From contig JAGDZO010000004.1 in NCBI GenBank assembly GCA_049115815.1, forward strand, positions 62,001 through 126,000: 64,000 nucleotides of DNA, written 5' to 3'. The stretch is from Marinoscillum sp049115815. GTDB taxonomy: Bacteria; Bacteroidota; Bacteroidia; Cytophagales; Cyclobacteriaceae. The stretch's first letter is position 1, and every line of letters starts with the position of its first letter. Positions 18,049-27,682 of this stretch are shown here, piece by piece. The notes below the pieces were generated by a model, which worked only from the letters and a program-made list of their open reading frames with translations, searched no databases and was not told the origin of the DNA. The position numbers and the translations under genes are program-made.

Positions 18049-21000
18049 TTGGCAGACTTATACGTCTAAAGTAATCGTTAACTTCCTTTTTGTAAAAGGG
18101 TTTTAAATCTAAAGGAATTGTTTTTAATAATTCTATTTCATTTTCCTTAGCCTTTAAATATTTCTCTATCTCTGGTGGGAATTTCCTGACGTTCGGGTTG
18201 GCTGTTTCTCCTTTTCGTTCTGGCGATTCTTTTTGCTTACGAAGAGATTCTTCAGCTTCTAGCATTCGTGTAAGGATCTGTTCTTGTCTATCAATGAGTT
18301 GCTGAGTCAGGCGCTTGTTTACCAGATCAACTTCGTTTTCTTCCATTTTCTGAATGGCTTCTTTCAACTTGCTTCCGGCCTCCCCACCATTACCTTCCCC
18401 GTCTGGGTTAGGTTGGTTTCCTAGTTGATCATTCATTTCTTCCAGAGCCCTTCTCAATTCTGCTTGTTCCGCAGCGAGCTTGGCTAGTTCTTCCGAAAGA
18501 GATTTACCACTCTTTCCGCTTTTCTTCAAATCCTGAATCTGTTGGCTTAGTTGTTTTTGGAGTTCCGACATGCTAGGCATGGACTGTCCCTTTTTATTTC
18601 CTTTTTGAGGTTTACCCATAGCTTCGGACATAGACATTTGCATTTGCTCTAGCACATCTTCCAATAATAGGGCTAAGTTGTTCATTGAAGTCATTGCAAA
18701 TTGTTGGTCGCTAGTGGCCCTCCCTTTATTTCGCTCTCGGAGCTGGAACATTGCATTGTCCAGGTGTTCATTGATTGCATTGACTTCCCTGGTGACGAAA
18801 CTACTAATCTGCACAACTCTACTTACCAATGCTAATAGGCTATCTTCAATTACACCTATGTTATCCGTTAAATTGAGTTGTTCTTGAGAGAGTTCAATAA
18901 AACGCGGATCTAATTGGCTAACCGCCTTGATATTGGTCAGGATTTCCTCTTGCTCAAATGATAGCTTGATGAGGTTGTCCAATATGTTTCTGAGGTTGTC
19001 CATATTTTCCTCCATCATTTCCATTTCAGCACTTGCCTGCATCTGCATCATTTTTTCTGCCATTTTCTTCATTTTTTGACCGGCATTTTTCATTTTTTGA
19101 TCACTTCTAGACTTTTTGTTTTCATTGGGTCTACTTTCACTATCTTCTTGGCTATCAGGGGTTAACTCTTCTGAAAGCTCTTCCAAGTCTTTTTCAATTT
19201 CGTCCTTTTCAGATGCTAAGTCATCCATAGGCGCGGGGCTTTTTAAGTCCTCATTGATTTCTTGAGCCTCGTCTATTTCCTCACTGATCTTTTCGAACTC
19301 CTCGTTGATTTGATCTTGATCCGTTGCTTTATCTTCGGCTTCTTTGCTTTCGTCACTTCCTAACTCTTTCTGTTTGTCTCCCAATTTATCTAGCTTCTGA
19401 GCAGCTTGATCAAGCAACGTTTCCATTTTCATTCTCTTAAATAGCTCTAAGGCACGCTCCAGTTCTTTTTCTAAGTTCTTTTCGTTGGATTGAATCTTAT
19501 TTAGTTGCTGTAAGACTTCATCTGTACTTGCTTCTTTCTTCAAAAGCTCTTGAAGCTCTGCATATAGCTTTTTGGTTTCTTCGTCCAATACCTCGTTGAT
19601 CAGCTCTTGCAGCTTTTTTGCCTTTTCTTGTAGTTCAGGGCTTTGTTTGTTGAACTCTTTTCTACTTTGGTTGAGCATTTCTGACTGTTTATTCAGCTCT
19701 TCAATTTGCTCCTCCAGCTTTTGGCGGTCTTTGATGAGCTTTTCGAGCATTTTTTCCTCTTGCCAATCTAGTTTCTGATCGTTTTTGAGTTTCAGTTCCA
19801 ATTCTTCGATCTGTTTGTTGATCGATTTACTGTCTTTTAAGGAGCTTTTCATATTGCTCTGTGACTGATCACTGAGTTGTTCTATTTCTTTCTCTATTTG
19901 CTCAGAGGAAGGTTTTTTATAAAAAAACTTTTCAGAGTCTACACGCTTGTATCCGTTGATTTTATCATTGTCATAGACGCTTACAAAGAAGTTTATTTCA
20001 TCTTTTTCTTGCAGACCTAAATCTTTCAGTGACCAATCAATGAAAAAGGGTTGGTCGTTGCTATTGGTAGATATTCTGATGGGCTTTACCTGGTATCCTT
20101 GCTGATTATTGACCTTATAGTTGAGGTTTAGCTTGGTGAACCCGTAATCATCTGAGATATTGCCAGTAATGGCGATGGAAGAATAGTTAGTACTATCCAA
20201 GCTCAGAAGGGCATCTATTTTTGGGTATTCATCCTTGATTACAGTGACTTCATATGCTATCCTACTTTTGTTTTTAGCATGTTGATTAGCCAGTTTGATA
20301 TCATAATCAAATGATTCTCTAGCGTGGTGATTATAAGTAAATACCTGATTATCAGACTTTTGAAGATAATTAATTTGGTCTTTGATTGTGAGTGAAACGG
20401 AATCGGCATGCTGAGAGGAGATGTTCCACGTGAGGCTACTTCCTTCAGGAACTATAAAAGATCCCGAGTTAAGTGATTGTGGTGCGTTGGTCTTGATATA
20501 GTCTGGGTAATCCACTCTTACTTCGAAATTTTCTATTTCAGGTCGACTATATACCTCAATTGTGTATTCCGGTGATTTGAAACCTGAGGACGAAATAGTC
20601 AAGTGAGTTTCTCTCGAAATAGAAGGTATTTTATAGGAGATGCTTCTTCCAGAAAGCGTGACAGGGTATTCCAATGAACCATCTAGTATTGTTACCGTCT
20701 CAGGAATGCTTGATCCTTCTATTCTTGCTTTGAACTCATAGGACTCTCCTTGGAACGCAAATAGTTTACTTTCAACTTGAAAAGAAAAAGGAGCTGGCCG
20801 CACAAATTCTTCATTGTATTTGAGAATTCTAGTAGGACCTTCTGACAGTGCAGAAGGCTCAAATAAAAGTACGCTTAGAACGACAATGCCTAAACCTAAG
20901 AGATAATAGAAATATTTGAAATTGACTTTGAAATCAATGGCTTCACTGAAACGAAACCCTTCTAGTTCATTAGATTTTTGATATAGGGCAGCAGAAAGTA

Positions 21001-21367
21001 AGGATTGCTCACTAGAGACCAGTTTTGACAACTGGACGAGGTTTATAAGCTTATCAGAAATTTCATTGAAATGACTTCCAATGATTGATGCGGCTTTCTC
21101 ATCTGAAAGTGTCTTCTCGAGGTTGACAATTGCGATTATTGGTGATACTACATGCCTGAATAGAACTACTCCCAATAAGAACAAGGAACCTAGGAGTAAG
21201 GAAAGTCTTATAGAAGAATTGAACCAGAAATAATTCTCCAATAGACCAGAGATGATAAAGATCGAGCCGAAAAACAGAAAAGTGATCAACAAACCCTTGA
21301 ACAGCAGATTCAAGAAGTGTTTTCTCTTGAATTTGTTGAGGTTTTCCTTGAGTTGATTGTTGACCAT
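18041..21367 (-). CDS. DUF4175-family membrane protein with long coiled coil, 1108 aa
   Basis: Two hydrophobic segments near residues 20-75 and a third near 150-170 anchor the N-terminus. A beta-rich extracytoplasmic region (about 190-470) follows, and then very long, charged coiled coils (about 480-800 and 950-1090), heavy in Glu, Lys, Gln and Leu, with runs such as EEQIEELNKQSEMLNQSRKE. This layout and the length match DUF4175 proteins of Bacteroidota, whose function is not established. It overlaps the RsbW-like gene, which suggests a shared pathway, perhaps envelope-related. A degenerate parS-like half site lies inside it at 20422-20437. Confidence 0.85.
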   Translation of the reverse strand: MVNNQLKENLNKFKRKHFLNLLFKGLLITFLFFGSIFIISGLLENYFWFNSSIRLSLLLGSLFLLGVVLFRHVVSPIIAIVNLEKTLSDEKAASIIGSHFNEISDKLINLVQLSKLVSSEQSLLSAALYQKSNELEGFRFSEAIDFKVNFKYFYYLLGLGIVVLSVLLFEPSALSEGPTRILKYNEEFVRPAPFSFQVESKLFAFQGESYEFKARIEGSSIPETVTILDGSLEYPVTLSGRSISYKIPSISRETHLTISSSGFKSPEYTIEVYSRPEIENFEVRVDYPDYIKTNAPQSLNSGSFIVPEGSSLTWNISSQHADSVSLTIKDQINYLQKSDNQVFTYNHHARESFDYDIKLANQHAKNKSRIAYEVTVIKDEYPKIDALLSLDSTNYSSIAITGNISDDYGFTKLNLNYKVNNQQGYQVKPIRISTNSNDQPFFIDWSLKDLGLQEKDEINFFVSVYDNDKINGYKRVDSEKFFYKKPSSEQIEKEIEQLSDQSQSNMKSSLKDSKSINKQIEELELKLKNDQKLDWQEEKMLEKLIKDRQKLEEQIEELNKQSEMLNQSRKEFNKQSPELQEKAKKLQELINEVLDEETKKLYAELQELLKKEASTDEVLQQLNKIQSNEKNLEKELERALELFKRMKMETLLDQAAQKLDKLGDKQKELGSDESKEAEDKATDQDQINEEFEKISEEIDEAQEINEDLKSPAPMDDLASEKDEIEKDLEELSEELTPDSQEDSESRPNENKKSRSDQKMKNAGQKMKKMAEKMMQMQASAEMEMMEENMDNLRNILDNLIKLSFEQEEILTNIKAVSQLDPRFIELSQEQLNLTDNIGVIEDSLLALVSRVVQISSFVTREVNAINEHLDNAMFQLRERNKGRATSDQQFAMTSMNNLALLLEDVLEQMQMSMSEAMGKPQKGNKKGQSMPSMSELQKQLSQQIQDLKKSGKSGKSLSEELAKLAAEQAELRRALEEMNDQLGNQPNPDGEGNGGEAGSKLKEAIQKMEENEVDLVNKRLTQQLIDRQEQILTRMLEAEESLRKQKESPERKGETANPNVRKFPPEIEKYLKAKENEIELLKTIPLDLKPFYKKEVNDYFRRISLPNE

Positions 21368-21398
21368 AGCTGTTAATACGCGAAAAAGTCTCTTTAGA

Positions 21399-21761
21399 TT
21401 AGGAGAGCAAGCCCATTTCCTCTGTAAAATACTCTATGGCGTGCATTTTGAGCAGTTTTTCTTGCTCTAATAGATCAAAATGAGGAAGAGTCTTAGTTGG
21501 AACCCAGTGTGGCCAACCTTGTTCATCGAGACCACTTAGTTCATAAAACCCAGAAGAGGAAAGCAGACGACAGATTGCGATATGCATGAGATCTTGTTTT
21601 TCTTCTTTGCTATAGGGCTTAGGCCCCTGTCCTAACTCCTGTACACCTATTAAAAACAGAACAGCATTCAAGTCTTTTGGCCTTTTGCCTATTGATGCTT
21701 CAATGGTGTTAAGTAGTAAGATCCATTTTCGTTCACTTTCAAGGTCTTTTTTATATGCCAT
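21399..21761 (-). CDS. Conserved-type hypothetical protein, 120 aa
   Basis: This is a soluble, mostly helical protein without signal or membrane segment. Features are NTIEASIGKRPKDLNAVLFLIGVQELG and KEEKQDLMHIAICRLLSSSG in separate stretches and a Trp-rich centre (DEQGWPHWVPT). It lies 31 bases upstream of the DUF4175 gene on the same strand, so it probably shares the transcript. It is divergent from comF with a 25-base gap. I do not recognise the family; the composition is clearly that of a real protein. Confidence 0.75.
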   Translation of the reverse strand: MAYKKDLESERKWILLLNTIEASIGKRPKDLNAVLFLIGVQELGQGPKPYSKEEKQDLMHIAICRLLSSSGFYELSGLDEQGWPHWVPTKTLPHFDLLEQEKLLKMHAIEYFTEEMGLLS

Positions 21762-21786
21762 TGTACGAAAAGATTAAATTGTAATC

Positions 21787-22488
21787 ATGAAGCTTTGGAG
21801 TATTATCAAAGAATACCTGCAGGATTTCGTTGACATGGTTTATCCAAGAGTCTGTCTTGGATGCGATACAATATTACTTTATCAAGAAGAACACATATGC
21901 ATGCGTTGTAAGTTTTCTCTTCCAAAAACCAATTATCATACAAGAAAACCAAACCGACTGGACCAGAAGTTTGTATTCGAGCCAAAAGTGATGGCAGTGG
22001 CCGCATACCTGCACTATAATAAAAAGGGAATTGCGAGAAAGCTCATAGGCGAATTGAAATACAAAGGGGTTCAAGAAGTGGGCTCTATGCTAGGGTATTG
22101 GTTCGCCAATGATTTGAAGGCTGCAGAATGGCCTGTGGATCTAATCATCCCAGTACCACTACATGTTTCTAAACTGAAACGAAGAGGATTCAATCAAAGC
22201 GAAATAATTGCCAATGGGCTGGCAGAAAACCTTAAGGTTCCAGTTGTGACAGATGTGGTTTCAAGAGTTAAAAACACCAATACACAAACGAGAAAGAATA
22301 AGGTGGAACGCTGGCAGAATATGGACATGGTATACAGTGTTCAAAACACAACTTTAATAAAAGGAAAAAATGTACTAGTAGTAGATGATGTACTCACTAC
22401 AGGTGCTACCATGGGACAACTGGTAGAATCTCTAGCTAAAGAGGGTGTAGCTGGCATATATATAGCCACATTGGCGGCAGGACAATAA
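21787..22488 (+). CDS. ComF-family phosphoribosyltransferase-like protein
   Basis: The 233-residue protein has an N-terminal zinc-binding half with two Cys pairs (CLGCDTI and CMRCKF) and a C-terminal phosphoribosyltransferase fold. The PRPP-binding loop VLVVDDVLTTGATM is at about 198-211. ComF proteins take part in DNA uptake during natural transformation, where ComF is needed for moving single-stranded DNA, and related proteins may be general nucleotide-linked factors. No other competence genes are nearby. It is convergent with gldJ. Confidence 0.9.
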   Translation: MKLWSIIKEYLQDFVDMVYPRVCLGCDTILLYQEEHICMRCKFSLPKTNYHTRKPNRLDQKFVFEPKVMAVAAYLHYNKKGIARKLIGELKYKGVQEVGSMLGYWFANDLKAAEWPVDLIIPVPLHVSKLKRRGFNQSEIIANGLAENLKVPVVTDVVSRVKNTNTQTRKNKVERWQNMDMVYSVQNTTLIKGKNVLVVDDVLTTGATMGQLVESLAKEGVAGIYIATLAAGQ

Positions 22489-22520
22489 AAAAGCCGCACA
22501 GATCAGATCCGTACGGCTTA
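22487..22520 (-). terminator. Intrinsic terminator of gldJ
   Basis: On the minus strand a hairpin with arms AAGCCG and CGGCTT (plus nearly paired inner bases) is followed by TTTTTTATT. The T-run occurs only in the minus direction, so it belongs to gldJ, 19 bases beyond its stop. Confidence 0.75.
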
Positions 22521-22538
22521 AGTGTTCAACAGGTTATC

Positions 22539-23858
22539 TTAATAATTAGTACCAGCTCTAATCATGGCACATCTAAATCCTATAGTAGAAGTAGCTGAAT
22601 CTTCGAATATGAATCTTCTTGTTCCAGGAGACATCCAATAAGCTACGTCAGCCCATGACCCACCTTTGTATACTCTCAAACGCTTCCTTGGAGGATTGTC
22701 CGAATTGTAGCTTTTTTGTAGACCAGTATTCGCCAACCACTCTTCTTCTGTGTACTCATTCTCATTACCGATGAAGTTGTAAGCACCATCATATCCACTT
22801 TCTGGATCTAATGAACCATCTCTTCTTACCGGGTTCATATCATCCACATCCTGGAAAGAGAGAGGACGGTAAACGTCTTGTACCCACTCATTCACATTAC
22901 CGGCCATGTTATATAGACCGAAATCATTCGGAGGATAATCGTAAACGTAAGTAGGAATCATAGCCCCATCATTGAGTTTCCCAGCAATACCAGCGTAATC
23001 TCCTTTTCCTCTTTTGAAGTTAGCTAGGAAATAACCCATGCTTTTTCCGTAAGGATTTCTCAAAGCATGACCATCCCAAGGGTAAAGTCTTCTATGAGTT
23101 TGATTTTCATCTAACCACTGAGTTCCGATAAGTGCTTGAGCTGCATATTCCCACTCAGCTTCTGTTGGTAGTCTGTAGTTTGGAAGCACAACGCCCGTTT
23201 CCAAAGGAATTCTTTGAAATTCTCCAGCAGCAGCTGGCTCTCCTTCAGCTCCAGCGAAAGCATCATCACCAGAAGTATCTTCGTCATAGTATCCAGCATC
23301 TTCTGCAAGCTTGATGTTTACTACTCTTGTTCTCCACTGACAATAATTGACAGCTTGTCTCCAGTTTACACCCACCACAGGGAAATATCTGAATCCTGGG
23401 TAACGATAGTAGTGATCTACGTAAGGATCATTGTATGCAAGATCTTTAGCCCACACTGTAGTATCAGGAAGATTGTTTTTCCAATAATACTCGTCTGAGT
23501 CTTGCTTGATATAATATTCGTATTCTAGCCAGTTGATATTGGCTACTTCTGTTTCGTCCATGTAGAATGAAGCAACAGTAACAGCACGCTCTACACCATC
23601 ATTGGTATTAAGAACGTCTTCTTCAAAAGAACCTAGTACGGTTCTACCTCCTTCTATAAAAATAAGATTTGGACCTTCGGGCTGTCCACGGAAATCATTT
23701 ACCGCGAATCCTCCTTCTTCATTGAACTCCAACCCTGTTGCTGTGCTATAGCCTCCTGGGCTTTGGCTTGTTGGATTGGTAGATCCACAAGAGCTAACCA
23801 TCGCAACCACTGCCAGCATGCAAGAAGCTGAAGTAATTGCATTTACAAATTTTTTCAT
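22539..23858 (-). CDS. gldJ: Gliding motility lipoprotein GldJ (FGE-sulfatase fold)
   Basis: The protein is 439 residues. A lipoprotein signal (SCMLAVVAMVSSCG, Cys at about 24) leads to a formylglycine-generating-enzyme-like fold: IFIEGGRTVLGS near 88, FYMDETEVANINWLEY near 117, WRQAVNYCQW, RLPTEAEWEYAAQ near 238, YNMAGNVNEWVQDVY and RVYKGGSWADVAYW, ending in RRFIFEDSATSTIGFRC. GldJ is an outer-membrane lipoprotein required for the type IX secretion/gliding apparatus. Assignment as GldJ rather than GldK rests on the GGFAVND segment and the isolated location away from gldLMN. A strong TAnnTTTG promoter lies upstream. Confidence 0.85.
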   Translation of the reverse strand: MKKFVNAITSASCMLAVVAMVSSCGSTNPTSQSPGGYSTATGLEFNEEGGFAVNDFRGQPEGPNLIFIEGGRTVLGSFEEDVLNTNDGVERAVTVASFYMDETEVANINWLEYEYYIKQDSDEYYWKNNLPDTTVWAKDLAYNDPYVDHYYRYPGFRYFPVVGVNWRQAVNYCQWRTRVVNIKLAEDAGYYDEDTSGDDAFAGAEGEPAAAGEFQRIPLETGVVLPNYRLPTEAEWEYAAQALIGTQWLDENQTHRRLYPWDGHALRNPYGKSMGYFLANFKRGKGDYAGIAGKLNDGAMIPTYVYDYPPNDFGLYNMAGNVNEWVQDVYRPLSFQDVDDMNPVRRDGSLDPESGYDGAYNFIGNENEYTEEEWLANTGLQKSYNSDNPPRKRLRVYKGGSWADVAYWMSPGTRRFIFEDSATSTIGFRCAMIRAGTNY

Positions 23859-23906
23859 AACCTGTTTACTTTATTGAAACACTTCAATTTTAACCTGTAT
23901 TGATTT

Positions 23907-23936
23907 CAAAAATACCATTTTAAGGCAATCTTTCAA
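23907..23936 (-). promoter_or_regulatory. Bacteroidota-type promoter of gldJ
   Basis: On the minus strand TTG at 23936-23934 and TATTTTTG (TAnnTTTG) at 23914-23907 are separated by 19 bases, the spacing reported for the -33/-7 promoter of this phylum. It lies about 49 bases before the gldJ start codon. Confidence 0.7.
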
Positions 23937-23995
23937 TCTTTAAGTACTTAATTAATAGGAAAATTAGGTATTTATTGTGTAAAACATGCAATTCA

Positions 23996-26900
23996 TTACA
24001 CGCTAACCGGTGATTTCATGCTGCGAATCACGCTCAAAGAAGCCTGAATATCATCAACTCTATTGATGAAAATAATCAATTTGCTCTTGTCATCTTTCAT
24101 TTTGCAACGAGCTGGCATGGATTGAATAAAGCTTAAGATCGACCCAAATGTTGGGGACTGAAAATAAGTTTCATCCTTTTTTGGAGACACATAGCATTTC
24201 ATGGTGCCGTTTTTTACCGTCACTTTTTCAAAACCCAATTCTATGGCAATTAAGCGCAGTTCTATGGACAATACCAGATCATTCACCTCTTCGGGCAATG
24301 GACCGAACCGATCTATGATTGTGCCCTTGAACTTATCCAATTCGTCTATAGTACTAATATTGTCAAATTGAGTGTAAAGGCTTAATCTTTCGGAAATATT
24401 CGATACATAATCATTGGGTATCAATATTTCGAAATCTGTTTCTATTAGGCACTCTTCTTTGGACTTCTGAAATGCATTGGTCGCATCTTCATGTTCAAAA
24501 AGGCTTTTAAACTCTGTTTCCTTTAGTTCTGATACAGCATCATCGAGTATTTTGTGATATACTTCAAATCCCATGTCGTTGATAAAACCACTCTGTTCGC
24601 TTCCCAGCAAATCGCCGGCTCCTCTGATATCCAGGTCTCTCATAGCTACTTTAAACCCATCACCCAGTTCAGAAAATTCTTCGAGAGTGGTCAATCGTTT
24701 TCTTGCATCTGAAGACAAAGTAGATGTAGGCGGAGTAATCAGGTGACAATATGCCTTGGTATTGGATCTTCCTACACGACCTCTCATCTGATGTAGGTCG
24801 GATAGTCCGAACATATGCGCTCTATTGATGATAATGGTATTGGCATTGGGAATGTCCAGTCCAGACTCTATAATATTGGTAGAAACCAGCACGTCAAATT
24901 CTCCATTAATAAAGCGCATCATGATTTTTTCCAAGACCTTCCCGTCCATCTGGCCATGAGCTATACCCACTTTGGCGTCAGGAACCAACCTGAGGATGAC
25001 ATTGCCTATTTGCTCTATATCACTTACACGATTGTGAACAAAGAATACCTGACCACCACGTCTCAGTTCATGACTTACCGAATCACGAATAATTTCTTCG
25101 TGATATTCATGTATTTCAGTTGTGACAGGTCTTCTGTTTGGTGGTGGAGTGGAAATGATCGAAAGGTCTCTCGCACCCATCAATGAAAAGTGCAGGGTCC
25201 TGGGTATCGGGGTAGCTGTCAAAGTCAATGCGTCCACATTGACACGCATTTCCTTTAGCCTTTCTTTGACTTTGACCCCAAACTTTTGTTCTTCGTCAAT
25301 GATCATTAAGCCTAGGTCTTTAAACTCAATATCCTTATTCACTATTCTGTGAGTACCTATGAGAATATCAATTTTCCCTTCTTTGACCTTTTTCTTGATC
25401 TCGTTGATTTCCTTGGTGGTTTTGAACCGGTTGATATAATCGATGGTCACCGGAAAGCCGTCCAACCTTCCTGAGAATGTATGGAAATGCTGCATGGCTA
25501 AAATCGTAGTGGGCACTAACACAGCCACCTGTCTACCAGCATTTACAGCTTTGAATGCTGCTCGAACAGCAATTTCTGTTTTTCCAAAACCTACATCACC
25601 GCAGACCAACCTGTCCATTGGGTGATTAAGTTCCATGTCTTTTTTGACATCATTGGTGGCCATGGCCTGATCTGGCGTATCTTGATACATAAAGGAAGAC
25701 TCAAGCTCGGCTTGCAAATAGTCATCCTCCGGAAACGCATATCCCGGCGCTGCTTTTCGCTTCGCGTAGAGGTCTATGAGTTCTTTGGCTATGTCCTTGA
25801 CCTTTCTCTTGACTTTTTTCTTCTTATTTTCCCAGTCCTGGGAGCCAAGTTTGTTGATAGAAGGAGGAGCACTATCCTTACTGGAGTATTTGGAAATTTT
25901 GTGAAGAGAATGAATACTTACATACAGTAAATCATCATCTCTGTAGATGACTCGGAGTGCTTCTTGTTTATTCCCATTGATATCTACAGTGTCCAATCCG
26001 GCAAACCGACCAACTCCATAGTCTATATGTACTACAAAATCACCAGGCTGGAGTGATTGTAGCTCTTTGAGTGTGATTGATTTTGCTTTTGAAAACTGCT
26101 CTTTGGCTTTGTACTGATGAAAGCGATCAAAAATCTGATGATCAGTATAGCAGACAATCTCATGATGAGCATCTATGAAACCTTCTTTCAAGGATGCGCC
26201 CAAGCCATCAAAAGTCAGATCAGAATTGATTTCTTCGAAAATGGTTTCTAACCTCTCGAGTTGCTTGTGAGACTCTGCTGCTATGATCTTCTGATAGTTT
26301 TTCAGCTGAAAACTGAAAAGATCCTCAGCGAGCAACTGAAAGTTCTTATGAAAATGTGGTTGTGGTCTAATCTCTAGATCATATTCAGTAGCAGGGTTTA
26401 GATAAAACCTGTTACCAAATTCGACACATCTAAAATTCTCGAGTTGAGCAATAAAGTCTTTTTCCGAATCAAATAAGTCTTCGGGTTTAAAAACCACCTG
26501 AGTGAAACCGCTGATTTCCATAATGGAATCGAAGGAATCAGTGGCTTTGTTGAAGCCCTTTTCAATGAGATCTAAGGTTTCTCTATAATCCTTGAGCCAG
26601 ATGATGCTATCTTCTTTGATGAAATTCAAAAAAGAAGAACGCTCTTCTTTTAGCATTTTGGTCTGTACATTAGGAATAAGGGTAACCTCTTCCAATACAG
26701 TGGTGGATAGTTGAGTAGTAGGGTCAAACTCCCTGATACTCTCTAGTTCATCTCCGAACAACTCTAACCGATATGGGTAATCTCGAGCAAATGAGAATAC
26801 ATCAATAATACCACCGCGAACAGAAAACTGCCCCGCCTCATATACGAAATCAGTTCGTTCGAAATCATAGCTGCTTAGAAGTTCAGCCAAGAAATCTACG

Positions 26901-27355
26901 TCCAGGCTTTCACCCACTGTTGCTTTGAAGGTGTTGTCTCTCAGGGTTCGCTTATTGATCACCTTCTCATAAAGCGCATCTGGATAAGTGACGATGTGGA
27001 GAATTTCATCTCGGTTAGAATTGATCCTGTTGAGTACTTCAGCCCTTTGCAGAACATTGGCGTTCTCTGTTTCCTCAAATTGGTACGGTTTCTTGTAAGA
27101 ACTTGGAAAGAGAAGTGCCTGGTTAGAATCAATAAAATTGGTGAGGTCGTTTAAGAAATATGCGGCTTCCTCCTTGTCATGGAGGATGTAGATGCTACTC
27201 AGCCCGTTGATCTGCGAAGTAGCAGCGCATAGAAGTGAGTCAAAACTTCCTGCCGTTCCTTTGATGCGAACCTTCTTATTCTCCTTGATAGATTCAGCAA
27301 TACTTTTGAGAAGATCACTGTTCTCATACTTTTTAAGGATTTCGTTTGCGTTCAC
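23996..27355 (-). CDS. mfd: Transcription-repair coupling factor Mfd
   Basis: Mfd dislodges stalled RNA polymerase at DNA lesions and recruits UvrA. The 1119-residue protein contains the UvrB-like N-terminal module, the RNA polymerase interaction domain (GDFVVHIDYGVGRFAGLD), an SF2 translocase with Walker A (CGDVGFGKTEIAVR) and DEEQ (IIDEEQKFGVK), motif VI (HQMRGRVGRS) and the C-terminal D7 domain. It is transcribed alone. A TAATTTTG -7 box on the minus strand (27377-27384) lies 22 bases upstream of the start. uvrA, its partner, is at 53 kb. Confidence 0.96.
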   Translation of the reverse strand: MNANEILKKYENSDLLKSIAESIKENKKVRIKGTAGSFDSLLCAATSQINGLSSIYILHDKEEAAYFLNDLTNFIDSNQALLFPSSYKKPYQFEETENANVLQRAEVLNRINSNRDEILHIVTYPDALYEKVINKRTLRDNTFKATVGESLDVDFLAELLSSYDFERTDFVYEAGQFSVRGGIIDVFSFARDYPYRLELFGDELESIREFDPTTQLSTTVLEEVTLIPNVQTKMLKEERSSFLNFIKEDSIIWLKDYRETLDLIEKGFNKATDSFDSIMEISGFTQVVFKPEDLFDSEKDFIAQLENFRCVEFGNRFYLNPATEYDLEIRPQPHFHKNFQLLAEDLFSFQLKNYQKIIAAESHKQLERLETIFEEINSDLTFDGLGASLKEGFIDAHHEIVCYTDHQIFDRFHQYKAKEQFSKAKSITLKELQSLQPGDFVVHIDYGVGRFAGLDTVDINGNKQEALRVIYRDDDLLYVSIHSLHKISKYSSKDSAPPSINKLGSQDWENKKKKVKRKVKDIAKELIDLYAKRKAAPGYAFPEDDYLQAELESSFMYQDTPDQAMATNDVKKDMELNHPMDRLVCGDVGFGKTEIAVRAAFKAVNAGRQVAVLVPTTILAMQHFHTFSGRLDGFPVTIDYINRFKTTKEINEIKKKVKEGKIDILIGTHRIVNKDIEFKDLGLMIIDEEQKFGVKVKERLKEMRVNVDALTLTATPIPRTLHFSLMGARDLSIISTPPPNRRPVTTEIHEYHEEIIRDSVSHELRRGGQVFFVHNRVSDIEQIGNVILRLVPDAKVGIAHGQMDGKVLEKIMMRFINGEFDVLVSTNIIESGLDIPNANTIIINRAHMFGLSDLHQMRGRVGRSNTKAYCHLITPPTSTLSSDARKRLTTLEEFSELGDGFKVAMRDLDIRGAGDLLGSEQSGFINDMGFEVYHKILDDAVSELKETEFKSLFEHEDATNAFQKSKEECLIETDFEILIPNDYVSNISERLSLYTQFDNISTIDELDKFKGTIIDRFGPLPEEVNDLVLSIELRLIAIELGFEKVTVKNGTMKCYVSPKKDETYFQSPTFGSILSFIQSMPARCKMKDDKSKLIIFINRVDDIQASLSVIRSMKSPVSV

Positions 27356-27376
27356 AGCATATTGAATTTAAGTCGG

Positions 27377-27384
27377 CAAAATTA
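27377..27384 (-). promoter_or_regulatory. Probable mfd promoter -7 box
   Basis: TAATTTTG on the minus strand fits the TAnnTTTG element exactly and lies 22 bases before the mfd start. No clear TTG is at the -33 distance, so the call is tentative. Confidence 0.4.
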
Positions 27385-27541
27385 GACGATTCTTAGATCA
27401 GCAGAATATTAAAGCATAGAATCCTTTTCAATGTTTGAATCTGGAATAATTAGAAGAACCAAAATGAACAATAAGAAGATTTATTTTAATTATTTTTATA
27501 AAAAGTGTAACCTTTAGGGATGATTTTACGATTAACCATTT

Positions 27542-27637
27542 GAAGGATGTCACAATGCGGCTCACGCCGTATCCACGCATTCTTTATTAGGTTAGGTTGG
27601 TGAAGGCGCTGGTACAGAAATGTACCAGCGCTTTTTT
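27542..27637 (+). ncRNA. Candidate small structured RNA ending at a strong terminator
   Basis: The 327-base gap between mfd and the nuclease gene holds two nested inverted repeats (AATGCG at 27554 with CGCATT at 27576; GCGGC with GCCGT inside) and then a perfect terminator hairpin with a T-run on the plus strand. No plus-strand gene lies upstream for about 5 kb, so the terminator needs some other plus-strand transcript. The 5' end is unknown; the start given is the first base of the structured part. A leader-type element of the nuclease gene is the alternative. No known RNA family (6S, SRP, tmRNA, RNase P) is recognised. Confidence 0.35.
27606..27637 (+). terminator. Intrinsic terminator in the mfd-nuclease gap
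   Basis: GCGCTGGTAC and GTACCAGCGC form a perfect 10-bp stem with a six-base loop, followed by TTTTTT. There is no T-run in the minus direction, so it ends a plus-strand transcript. Confidence 0.85.
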
Positions 27638-27682
27638 AGTTTAGATGAAGCAATACGAACTACTATTCTTTAAATTGAGATC

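Noticed and set aside
20422..20437. TGTTCCACGTGAGGCT in the DUF4175 gene as a parS
   Set aside because: Only one half of the palindrome is kept; it is mentioned with the 50885 site but not called as a feature.
22539..23858. Assignment of the FGE-fold lipoprotein as GldK
   Set aside because: gldK is normally followed by gldL, gldM and gldN; none is near. GldJ is the better fit.
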